A stretch of DNA of 64,000 nucleotides from Lingula anatina (taxonomy: Eukaryota > Brachiopoda > Lingulata > Lingulida > Lingulidae), in the NCBI RefSeq assembly GCF_001039355.2, contig NW_019775402.1, positions 727,984 to 791,983 of the forward strand, in the 5' to 3' direction. The position numbers were made by a program, and so were the translations under genes. The notes beneath the pieces are model-generated. The model made no database searches. It saw nothing but the letters and a program-made list of their open reading frames with translations, and was not told the DNA's origin. Shown here piece by piece: positions 54,951 through 64,000 of the stretch (position 1 is its first letter; the number at the start of each line of letters is the position of its first letter).

Positions 54951-57290
54951 ATGGCAAAACTGCACCATTTTCCTGGGACTGTTCAAAACACGGGTCACAT
55001 TTCCCTCCAAAACAGCAGCGGTTCTTCCTGGCTGGGCGGGAACCACACCTCAGTACACGGCCACAAACCGGAACACATCGACGAGGCGTGTTACATGCCA
55101 GCAGTGGCCTTCATGGCCTTCATCATGGTGACGGGGGCCATAGGAAACACTGTGGTAGTCCTTGTATATGGCGCCAAAAAACATAAGTCCACGGCCAATT
55201 ACTATATGTTTACCTTAGGTGTCCTTGACCTCATGGCGTGCCTCGTGCTTCACCCCTATCTCATCTACAAACAGTTCCAAGGCTTTTACCAGACGGACAT
55301 CGTGCTGTGTAAGATATTTGAGTTCCTCTTGCACTCCTCAGTCACCACTCAAGGGTTCGTGCTCACGTGCGTCTCCATAGACAGGTTCTACGCCGTGTGT
55401 CGACCGATGCAATTTGCTACCGCCATCAGACGGACGCGAATATTACTGTACGTCAGTATGGTGGTGGGCACGGTGGCCAGTCTCCCCATATTGGAGTTCT
55501 ATGGCATACACACCGTCTCTTACCGTCTAGATGGTCATTTTGGCCACGTTCAGGTAGAGGCGTACATGTGTGACTTTAGTGACCGATATCACAATGACAT
55601 CTCTACCACCATTTATAACTCCCTGGAGACCACCGTGTTTGTGGCGTGCTTTGGTCTTGCCTGCGTGATATACACCAAAATTGGAATGTTTCTGCGCCGG
55701 CATGAAAAGTTACAGAAGAGCAGCGTGCGGTCAGTAGAGGATCTTCAGCGCGTGACCGTGCGACGCAAGCATCAGTCGTCCAGCAGTTACAGCAGCGCTG
55801 ACGTCGACTCTCCGTTTATCAATCTTAAGAGAACATCGTGGAAGCTTAACTCAACTTCCTCCAACTTCAAACCCCAAGTTAAGCGCCACGCTGCGTTGAT
55901 GTCTAACGGCACTGTTACTCCCCCTCTCCCCTCATCACAGGAATTGGAGAACACGCGCCCGACCCCTGCAGGTTACGACACCTCCGATGGGAAAACTATC
56001 ACGTGCGAAAACAATCCAAAACAAATCGAGGTAACTGCAGACTCGAATGGCTATAATACACAGGTTGTAAGAGGCAGAGCTTCGTTCACTTTCTTTCGTT
56101 TTCCCTCCATGTCTAAAAGGAGGCTGGTAAGCGGAAGGGATAAAAGACTCAACTCTAACAAAGTAGAGGACGATACATGTTCCATAGAAAGTTCAGATAA
56201 TGTTTCAAAGAACAAACTCATAAAGAACCCAATTCCCGAAACACAAGAGAAACAGTTCGGGACTCGCACGCACACGATGAATGTGCCAGATAAAGGTTCA
56301 GAAAAGCCGAATCCAAATGACAAAGGAAGCGCCACGGAAATGGCTGACGAAAATCGTTTTGTGCCGGGTCGTATAAATAGTGCCCTAAAACGACTTTGTC
56401 ATAATTCTAGAACATCCGTTCCCCAGATTTTGGATAGCAACGATAAACCTGAACACGTTTGTTACGGAGATTTTAAGTATGAAACAAACGCAGACGTGAA
56501 TTTTACCCTTCAAGATGACACACGTGACTTTGTGGATGAACAATACCGCGAGATCTCGCAAGAAAACGAGAGCGATCAGTCTTACAGAAATATGAGGCAA
56601 AGTAATGAATATAAGGCTCTGTTTCCAAAGGAAATGGCCGGGGTTTTAAACGACCAAGTGTTCATTGAAGAATGTCCTCACAATGCCCATGACGGCGACG
56701 TTAGTATTGAGGGCACCTTAAAGAAAAGAAACTCTGATTCTGTGCTTGTGAATGGTAGTATAAATAACCTCAGAAGAGAACAAACCTGTGCTTCAATTAC
56801 TTCGAGCCGTGGCTGCTGTATTGTTGACAGAGACAAAATCAAGAGAAGAGAAAGTATAAAAACTGACCCTGACTTCACTTTTCTCCAGCCGTGTCCCTTA
56901 GATGACGCACAGAACGGGTTGAAAAGTCCCTGCAGTGAGCACAGGGCATCCCTAAACAGAACAAACTCCACAACAAAAATCCTCAAGATCAACAAAACTA
57001 CCAACAAATCTCTTGGGCCAAGGGGCACGAAGCTTCTGTTCATCATCGCGCTCGTTTTCATCGTGTCTTGGCTGCCATTTTGGTTTTTGAGATTCGCACG
57101 CGTGATCAAAGAAGACTTCTTGTTAGAGGACTGGTGGCAGCGGATGATAGACCGTTTACTCAACCACCTGTTTTATATCAACAATGCGGTGAACCCAATA
57201 CTTTATACTTTTATTCACTCGAAATTTAAGTACGACTGCAAGAGATTCGTCCGCAGAGTGCGTGCTCTGGGGGGATGCAGGAAACGGTGA
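54951..57290 (+). CDS. Rhodopsin-class GPCR, single coding exon, long third loop
   Basis: This 779-residue frame is complete: in-frame TAG at 54924, ATG at 54951, stop TGA at 57288. Seven hydrophobic segments lie at about 49-73, 83-105, 118-141, 164-186, 222-246, 695-718 and 735-757. Class A landmarks are N66 (GN, TM1), D93 (LGVLD, TM2), C120 and C207 (TM3/loop 2 disulphide pair), DRF at 144-146 in place of DRY, SWLPFW at 706-711 (Cys of CWLP replaced by Ser) and NAVNPILY at 745-752. N-terminal glycosylation sites are N21-S-S and N31-H-T. There is no Asp in TM3 at the amine-binding position, so an aminergic receptor is unlikely; a peptide or orphan receptor is more probable. Loop 3 spans about 440 polar, Ser/Asn/Lys-rich residues with basic clusters and many likely phosphorylation sites. 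The C-terminal tail is short. Ligand unknown. Confidence 0.9.
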   Translation: MAKLHHFPGTVQNTGHISLQNSSGSSWLGGNHTSVHGHKPEHIDEACYMPAVAFMAFIMVTGAIGNTVVVLVYGAKKHKSTANYYMFTLGVLDLMACLVLHPYLIYKQFQGFYQTDIVLCKIFEFLLHSSVTTQGFVLTCVSIDRFYAVCRPMQFATAIRRTRILLYVSMVVGTVASLPILEFYGIHTVSYRLDGHFGHVQVEAYMCDFSDRYHNDISTTIYNSLETTVFVACFGLACVIYTKIGMFLRRHEKLQKSSVRSVEDLQRVTVRRKHQSSSSYSSADVDSPFINLKRTSWKLNSTSSNFKPQVKRHAALMSNGTVTPPLPSSQELENTRPTPAGYDTSDGKTITCENNPKQIEVTADSNGYNTQVVRGRASFTFFRFPSMSKRRLVSGRDKRLNSNKVEDDTCSIESSDNVSKNKLIKNPIPETQEKQFGTRTHTMNVPDKGSEKPNPNDKGSATEMADENRFVPGRINSALKRLCHNSRTSVPQILDSNDKPEHVCYGDFKYETNADVNFTLQDDTRDFVDEQYREISQENESDQSYRNMRQSNEYKALFPKEMAGVLNDQVFIEECPHNAHDGDVSIEGTLKKRNSDSVLVNGSINNLRREQTCASITSSRGCCIVDRDKIKRRESIKTDPDFTFLQPCPLDDAQNGLKSPCSEHRASLNRTNSTTKILKINKTTNKSLGPRGTKLLFIIALVFIVSWLPFWFLRFARVIKEDFLLEDWWQRMIDRLLNHLFYINNAVNPILYTFIHSKFKYDCKRFVRRVRALGGCRKR

Positions 57291-57640
57291 CGAGATGTAT
57301 AGAACGGGGCCTGAATAATATACATACTTTTCCCCTTCGTTATTCCACATTCCCTTCCCCGTCATATTTACTTAAATTGATTGAATTCAACTGAGTTAAG
57401 GTTGTATCGCTTCACTTCAATTTTTCTTCTGTGATATGAAATGTTCTGAGGACGTGTATATTGTGCTTGCCGGAAAATGTTGAAATGACTAAACCTCAAA
57501 CTTTGATCCAGAATGATTGAACTTGGTGAACGTGAATCAGATGGTGTTCAGTCATCACGAATGGAACATTGTAGAAAATTATCGTTAAAACATGTATATA
57601 TAATGTCACATCGAGGAGAAGGAAATATAAATATAGCAAT

Positions 57641-57656
57641 GAAATAAAAATAAAGA
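57641..57656 (+). terminator. Poly(A) signals after the receptor gene
   Basis: GAAATAAAAATAAAG gives two overlapping AATAAA hexamers about 350 bases after the receptor stop codon, giving a short plausible 3' UTR. Confidence 0.5.
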
Positions 57657-57659
57657 ATT

Positions 57660-58547
57660 ATTTAAGACAAAATCTGGTTGCACATTCCTTTATATATTAG
57701 CTTTTTTCAGATACATTCAGTAATTGATCAAATTATAGTTAAAGTAAAACTTTTAAAGACATGTATAGATGACGAGATGTTAGAGCCAAAAAGTACCAGT
57801 CGTTCTTGAAAGATATGGGATGATTCGTCTTTTTACATATTATTGGCAATGTTAACTTCAATTTTGAAATTCATTCCAAACGCTATACCTATCTATCTAT
57901 CTATCTATTAATTTATTTATTGATGCCAAAGTCATGATAAGTGTATATTCCGTCTTCCCCATTGCCTTCCAAGGAAAAACGGTTATTGAGATTTTCGGTT
58001 TATGTCAAACGAATGTTGAACATTAATTGTCGTTAGAACACAAGTCCCCACGTACGATCTTGAATATCGTTGACTTGACGTCTAATGATATTGTACAATT
58101 GTCCTGCCATGCTAAGAACATATAGAGATGATCAGTCAACGGGAAATACGCCCTGTATGTCTCAATACGTGTAAATCAGATTGGGATTTTTTTAATGTAA
58201 CTATTTGCATTCCATTGTCACACTTGTCTTTTACATTTGCAACACAAAGACACCATGTTGATTGATGACTTTTTTATTTAGAGATATGTAAAAATAACCA
58301 TTCAAATCGTCTTGTAAGACTGCAAAAAGAAAACATGGTGATACGCCGCTGGTGAAATGATTCTTAATGCATCCCTTAGCCAGACGTACCATCTGGAGAT
58401 GCATTGAAGAGATTACTATATTTGAATGTTTGTTCACTTTCAGATATTTTTATTTTTGTCTCTAATGGCTTTTTAGTAAGTTCGTGTGTGAACCGTGTAC
58501 AAGCGTGACTACGCCTCTGGCATCTTACCTTTACCCACTGTACACAT
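57660..58547. other. Non-coding stretch downstream of the receptor
   Basis: AT-rich, with a short (CTAT)n tract at 57889-57908. No gene is recognised. Confidence 0.4.
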
Positions 58548-58681
58548 ACACCGCACACATACTACGCACACATATACCACACACATATACCACACACATA
58601 TACCACACACATACACCACACACATATACCACACACTTACATCACACACATATACCACACATATACCACACACAACACACA
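58548..58681. repeat. (ACACATATACC)n minisatellite
   Basis: An approximately 11-base unit, CACACATATAC, is repeated about twelve times with small changes. Open frames here (His/Thr/Tyr repeats) are products of the repeat. Confidence 0.95.
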
Positions 58682-59297
58682 ATTAATGTTCTTCCACGGT
58701 GTTCCACAGTGTTCCGCCTCATGGCAGGGTGCTGGAGCCGACAATACATACTAGAATTTAAGAAGTTTTGTCTTTTTCTGAAGATTGGTCCAAGATTGAT
58801 TAAATTTTAAAACTCAGATGTGTGATACAGTAATTCACCCAGCTTGTTTCGATGGATTCGCTCGAGGTGGGTTCTACCAGTTTCATGTTGAACCGGAAAT
58901 AGTTATCAAGTTGTTTCATGATGTTGTTTAGTCAGTATCAGAGTTATTTAGTCAGTTTCTTTTTTAAAATGCCTCAAAAATGAGCATGGCTGTGCTCCAA
59001 CCCTGCAAACAATGAGACCAAAACCATTAGTTAATTAACTCTGTTCTTAGTCACATCTATAAATAACTCTCTGGAACACGGTTTATATGCAGAGATTGAT
59101 GAGAAGATCAGCTCTGCGCCACCTGCGTCCCTCCTCATACTGGGATTGTGGCTTAATCCGTGTTAATCACAGGGTGAAGGTGACTTGATTAACTCAGATT
59201 TTTGACAAATCAGACAAATGCTACAGAGGACTGCGAAAGTTTGTTGATCCTAGTGATTAACTCGGTGACCGAGGCCCATAGAGGCCGTGTATGTTTG
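58682..59297. other. Non-coding stretch
   Basis: No gene or clear repeat is recognised. Confidence 0.3.
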
Positions 59298-59301
59298 GGG
59301 A

Positions 59302-59371
59302 GGGGGGGGGGGGGGTAAGGATGTTCTTTGGCTCGAATATATGCTTACTGGCAATGTTTTTCTGTCTTCAC

Positions 59372-59404
<33 letters not shown>
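59302..59404. repeat. G-run and (GT)n microsatellite
   Basis: A 14-base G tract at 59302-59315 and about 15 GT units at 59374-59404. Confidence 0.95.
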
Positions 59405-59407
<3 letters not shown>

Positions 59408-60588
59408 ATGTCTGTGATTATTCGTTTGTGTGCACCTGTTTTTGTTTGCTTGTGTCCGTGTGCGTTTTCGATGAAATGCAGCATAATGGAAACGACTGAA
59501 AACATATCTTTAAGTGAAAAAAGATATATTCACCTTCCTTTACTTGTGGTAGACGCATCCGCTGAAGTGACGGCGACATCGTAATGTTATCTTCATAACT
59601 CGGAGCCTAATTAAGTCACCAAGAGCTTGGGGAAAAATTTAAAGCATTCAAGCAACACCAGAAATGTTTCCTTTTTAAAAATTTTTGGCTGACTTCAACC
59701 TGATGTATGTCAAATGGTGTCACTCAAATAGCTAGCTGGTTCCTTTTTTCTTTATTCTTCAGGTGACGTCAACTAGTCTATCGTTGGTCTAAGTTAGCTC
59801 TGATGTGAACATGCATTGACCAAGCGGACGATCCTTTTACTTCCTGAAACCAGTGATTCGTATCTAATGAGTTAAAATCGTTTTCGTGTCTTATTACCTG
59901 TGGAGATTTGGCTTCCGACGTATGACGGACAGAAATGTTACTGAAAACTGAACTCAAGTTGAAAGAATTAGACCTTTTCAGCAGAGGGATATACATGAGT
60001 TTCTACTTCACTGCTATTTTAAGTTTTTTTTTTCATTCCATCTTTTTATCTTTCTCTCCTTCTTTCTGTGGTCTTTGGTAGTATGCTCAAACCTTAAAAG
60101 TTTATAAATGAGAGGAAGAAATGGATGTTTTTTACTGATTCAATAAATACGAAGACAGTTGCTGTAGTACGTCAAAATAATAAGGATTTAGTCTTGTTCT
60201 CTAGTCTTGTTAGCCTTGTTTAACTATAAATGTACATAGGGAAAATTTGTGAGATCTGTCACCAGATCCCCTGACGCAGTAGTTATCGTTAAAAGATACG
60301 TCAATAACCAAAAGAAAAAAAACTGAAAAAAAAAACGTGAATGAATGACCGGTAACAGTAAGGTTGATTCGTAGAAATCACACGACGGTGCCTTAATTAA
60401 AGTGCTCGGCTTCCTGACAACAAAATAAAAGTACATGTAGGAATACCAGTAGGTTAAACGTGCACACTGCAGGCGTCTTCCCACTGGAGTTGGGCCGACC
60501 GATCTCAGTCTGACCTGTAGACTTATTGTTTACCTTGTCATAGGAGGTCACCTTTACTGCACAATACCTTCTGGCAGTACACTAGCGG
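59405..60588. other. Non-coding stretch
   Basis: No gene or clear repeat is recognised. Confidence 0.3.
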
Positions 60589-60870
60589 CAGGTGGGACAT
60601 CAGAGGGGTTGGATTGCCCGGCTGTGGTGAGGTAATCGTAATGGTAAAGGCTGATTACACTAGCGGCTGGTGGGGCAACAGAAAGGTTGGATTGCCCAGC
60701 TGTGGTGAGCTAATCGTAATGGTAAAGGATGATTACACNGGGTGGGACATCAGAAGTGTTGGATTGCCCGGCTGTGGTGAGGTAATCGTAATGGTAAAGA
60801 CTGATTACACTAGCGGCGGGTGGGGCAACAGAAAGGTTGGATTGGCCGGGCTATGTTGAAGTAATCGGAA
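60589..60870. repeat. ~80-bp minisatellite, four units
   Basis: The unit, beginning CTAGCGGC and containing GGTTGGATTGCCCGGCTGTG and TAATCGTAATGGTAAAG, occurs four times in two alternating forms (GGGACATCAGA and GGGCAACAGA). A single N at 60739 truncates the third unit, so the copy number in the assembly is unreliable. Confidence 0.9.
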
Positions 60871-60944
60871 TGCCACAGGCTCATAACAGACGGGAGACAC
60901 AATTCATATCATTAGCACGGTTAGCTGTGACGTATTGAAGTCTA

Positions 60945-61380
60945 GGGAGGAGATAATGACCATTCACGTTTTTGTCTTAATATAAAAATCGTGCAATGTA
61001 ACTTGATATATTTGCCAGCGTCAGACATGATGTAAGGAAGACAACCTCGCGAGATCATAATCACAATTGTCTGTAATGTAGAAAATGTAAAATGTAACTT
61101 GATATATTTGTCATTTTGTAGTATAATCACTCAAACAGGAAATGGGGTTTCCGTCGTGTTGTCGCACCGATAGCTTTAAATTATAACGGAAAATCCAAGG
61201 ATGGGATAATGACTTTCTAACCTTTTGTCTTTAATATAGAAATCGTGCAATGTAACTTGATATATTTGTCACAGGTAGTCGTGATGTGAGAAAGAAAGTC
61301 TCATGAGAAGATAATCATATCCCTGTCTTTAATACAGAAATCGTGCTTTGTAAGTTGATAGATTTGTCACTTTGTTAAAT
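60945..61380. repeat. Degenerate tandem repeat with GTAACTTGATATATTTG
   Basis: The phrase AATGTAACTTGATATATTTG or a close variant occurs near 60995, 61092, 61248 and 61345, with related flanks (TCTTTAATATAGAAATCGTG, AAGATAATCA). Confidence 0.6.
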
Positions 61381-62509
61381 TAACACTGTAGCACGACATG
61401 CTTTCTCTGCGTGACGTTACGCGGTTGGTTTGAGTGCAGACGATATTTCCCCCATTGCACTTCAGGTGGGCCGGTGAGGTGCGGATGATTTGATGACTTG
61501 CGTGTCACCAAGTGAGGGAGAAACCTCTCCAGACACACCATCTACGTTGTCAAGTATTCAGAGCGCTATTTTGTCAAACACTAGTATTCCGTCTCCATCA
61601 TTCACACCATACGTGTGACCACAATTTTCTGAATTATCCCTAAATGACAGCCACTGTGTATGCTGGTCTAGGCGTGGACAGACGATTGTATTTGGGATAA
61701 GAAAAGAAAGATGACATTGGTTGCCTAATGTTGCAATAGATATTTGCACACTTAAAAGCTTAATGACGACGGCAGGTAAAATAATATCCCCAAAGACTGG
61801 AACTTCTGCAAATAGCGTGTTCCTAACGGACGCTCTAACAGATAGGAAAAATGATTTTTTTACAACAGAGAATGTTTTGTAAACCGTTTTCTAACAATCT
61901 ATGACGACCTCTCTGTTCCCGCTTTTCTTTGCTCGGTGATGAGCTCAATTCTGTGGACATTTAGGCGGTACAGCCAAAGGAAATATGTGAAATATGTGAA
62001 TATCTAATGAAAGATCAACCAGTGGCCCTGGTAGAGGGTGCGTTACCATGCACTCTTTCAGCAGTGACAGGAACCGTCCAGGGTGACTTATGTTAACCTT
62101 GCTAATGTGCAGAAATTTCACAGGGACTCTCACTGTATGTCAACAGATTAGCAGACTAAAAACTTAATCTAGAGAATATTCCAATCCTCTCAGCCTGTGT
62201 TAATTAAAAGAATATCTTCTGTAGAATTTATCTTCAGGCTGAATGTACCGGTGTGCTGGGAATGGTAGTCTGGGGTCCCATATGATTACTACTATACTGT
62301 TTAGGGTTAGTTGGACTATCAGGGTTAGTCTATGGGTCACATGCCACCTGTACAAAGTAATGGGGAACGGACTACGGTTCCCAACGGACTGCCATTTCTG
62401 TCACACCGGTCTCTTCCTAACACTTATCGAAGTGACTTGCTATTGTATTGTAAAGCTTAAGATTTGTGTTGCAACAATTTCAGATTCCACTGTATACAAT
62501 AGACAAATG

Positions 62510-62512
<3 letters not shown>
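61381..62512. other. Non-coding stretch
   Basis: No gene or clear repeat is recognised. Confidence 0.3.

Positions 62513-62561
<49 letters not shown>
62513..62561. repeat. (GA)n microsatellite
   Basis: About 24 GA units. Confidence 0.95.
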
Positions 62562-62564
<3 letters not shown>

Positions 62565-63659
62565 AAATTTATGTCCATTGGTGTATTGTCAGTGGAATAT
62601 AGTGGACATCGCTCCTCTACCAATGCACCAAAATAAATATTATGTTTTCAGAAACTTTTTTTTATTTAACAAGAATTGCATGTTTTAAAAACGTTATTAT
62701 TTTAAATGAACATCAATAAATTATTTGTGCAGTATATAAAGATGGGTTATAGGCCCTATAATAACTTTCAACATAAAAATATTATTGGTGTTAACTAATG
62801 AGGTATACCATAGCAGTTTCTTGACTATGTTTAACCATAACGCTATGCAAGTGTTTCTTTTCTCCATATTATCAACACAAAATTTTATAACGTTATCAAA
62901 AACGTGTTTATTATGTAAAAAAAGATAGAAACATTAACGTTTCTTAAACATTTCTGTGTTTACTGGGTGTATTGCTTAGTTATAATCATCCAGAAATTGA
63001 AGCCCATAAAGGGAAACGCCAAGAAAGACGTACATTGTAGAATACAAACCCTGACAATACAATCATCCTTCTAAACCGCAGCGGAAGATGTTTGCCAATC
63101 TCGGCAACTCTTGGAAGCCTTATAAATGGTTTACCTCTGCCAACAAGAAGTGAGCGGGGATTAGAAAGGATTTACTCTCCGGTTGGCTGTTTGTACAGGA
63201 AGTGTGAGCCAAGCTGATATTTGATTTCAAAAGGTTTTCCATTTTTCCCCAAAACAAATCAATGTCGGGCACGTGTTTAGAACAAAACAATTTGCTGGAT
63301 TCCAATTCAGTGTATAGCTCTGTGTTAATCATGATAAGCTTGTGGCGGCATTTCAGCTTTTAGCAAACTCATATTATACAAGGCGTGAAAAGCTGACATC
63401 TTAAAAGTTGGCGCTACATCACAATAGCAAGTGCTATATCAGTAATTTGCTGGTACCTCTCAAAACTCAAAAGCCATTTTTTGTTTTAAGCTGTTAAATC
63501 AGAACACGATAGCCATATATCGTGTTTTCTCTGGCTGCATAATGGCAGCTACTACACCACCAGGGTGTGGTTTAAGTGTGGCAAGCACAACAAACCTTCA
63601 GCTTTTACTGTCGTTTAGGGAATATTACATGTTATGGACCGGCTGGCGGGAATGGTCCG
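62562..63659. other. Non-coding stretch
   Basis: AT-rich; no gene or clear repeat is recognised. Confidence 0.3.
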
Positions 63660-63960
63660 TTAGAAACTGAGTCCGTTCTGTTTATAATATCTCAGGGTTG
63701 TATCCCACGGTTGTATCCCATTATTATATCTCAGGGTCGTATCCCGTTATTGCATCCCATGGCCAGGATCGTATCCCGTTATTGTATCCCTTTACTTTAC
63801 CCCAGGGTACTATCCGATTATTGTTTCCCACTTTTGTACCCCATTAGAATATCCCAGAGTTGTGTCCCATTACTTTATCCCATGGAAAGATATGATTATT
63901 GTTTCCCACTATTTTATCCCATTATTGTATCCCATTACTATATCTCGGTGTCAAGATTAG
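63660..63960. repeat. Degenerate ~18-bp tandem repeat (TATCCCATTATTG type)
   Basis: TATCCC followed by a variable ATTATTG, ACGGTTG or AGGGTCG-like segment recurs about every 15-20 bases, with occasional CAGGGT and CCATGG insertions. It gives a Ser/Arg/Pro/Leu-rich pseudo-protein in one frame. Confidence 0.8.
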
Positions 63961-63986
63961 CTACCTCAGTCTGATAGACGCTTGTA

Positions 63987-64000
63987 CCCCCCCCCCCCCC
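63987..64000. repeat. Poly-C run at the window end
   Basis: Fourteen C in a row up to the window border. Confidence 0.9.

Noticed and set aside
56678-57163. 161-codon minus-strand frame
   Set aside because: It lies wholly antisense to the receptor's third loop and sixth segment, which have clear coding motifs.
58484-58810. 108-codon frame with His/Thr/Tyr repeats
   Set aside because: It is the translation of an ACACATATACC minisatellite.
60614-60859. 81-codon Gly/Val-rich repeat protein
   Set aside because: It is one frame of a four-unit minisatellite and crosses an N.
63660-63960. CRISPR-like regularly spaced repeats
   Set aside because: Units are degenerate 15-20-base tandem repeats without distinct spacers, in animal DNA; no CRISPR array is present anywhere in the window.

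Overview
This is a window of nuclear DNA from an animal, most likely a marine invertebrate. It is AT-rich and gene-poor. Genes are split by introns with GT/AG borders, adaptor domains of the metazoan death-receptor pathway (death effector domain, TRADD N-terminal-like domain) are present, and a rhodopsin-class receptor is encoded in one exon. The mobile elements (CR1/L2-type LINE, Tc1, hAT, a Ginger-type integrase element, TTAA-target elements, foldback elements) fit a cephalochordate, hemichordate, echinoderm or lophotrochozoan; I cannot choose between these from sequence alone. Five single-N joins and one 180-base run of N mark it as a draft assembly.

Layout. 1-5.2 kb: degenerate copies of a roughly 1 kb unit with decayed exon-like pieces, then a ~147-bp tandem array. 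4.1-9.2 kb: a large inverted-repeat composite filled with nested MITE-like elements. 9.2-12 kb: a sequence gap and dispersed repeats. 12.06-18.97 kb: a foldback element whose arms are ~305-bp tandem units, itself interrupted by a 3.6 kb hAT element. 19.9-33.1 kb: a multi-exon gene encoding a death effector domain and a TRADD-N-like domain. Its second intron carries a Tc1-like transposon split by a 6.5 kb inverted-repeat element, which contains an intron-bearing integrase (Ginger-type) element. 33.4-36.7 kb: a minus-strand CR1/L2-like LINE with a 6-bp target duplication, inserted in a duplicated fibronectin type III (FN3) exon region. 37-44 kb: more repeats, including a TIR element carrying RecQ-like helicase fragments and a 2.1 kb TTAA-flanked element. 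44.1-45.9 kb: four FN3 exons, three of them exactly 264 nt. 47-52 kb: Tc1 remnants, a 346-bp assembly duplication and a phase-1 terminal exon ending in a hydrophobic segment. 54.95-57.29 kb: an intact 779-codon GPCR with a very long third intracellular loop. 57.3-64 kb: simple repeats and minisatellites, no gene recognised.

Most important observation. A chain of exons from 19.9 to 33.1 kb reads almost entirely with phase 1-1 borders and joins a FADD/caspase-8-type domain (DED) with the domain that opens vertebrate TRADD. The FN3 exons and the membrane-segment exon downstream have the same phase, so a DED/TRADD-N/FN3/membrane protein is possible, but whether they are one transcript is not shown by the sequence.

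All domain names come from reading motifs by eye; no database search was run. Exon borders are predictions from splice consensus and frame.
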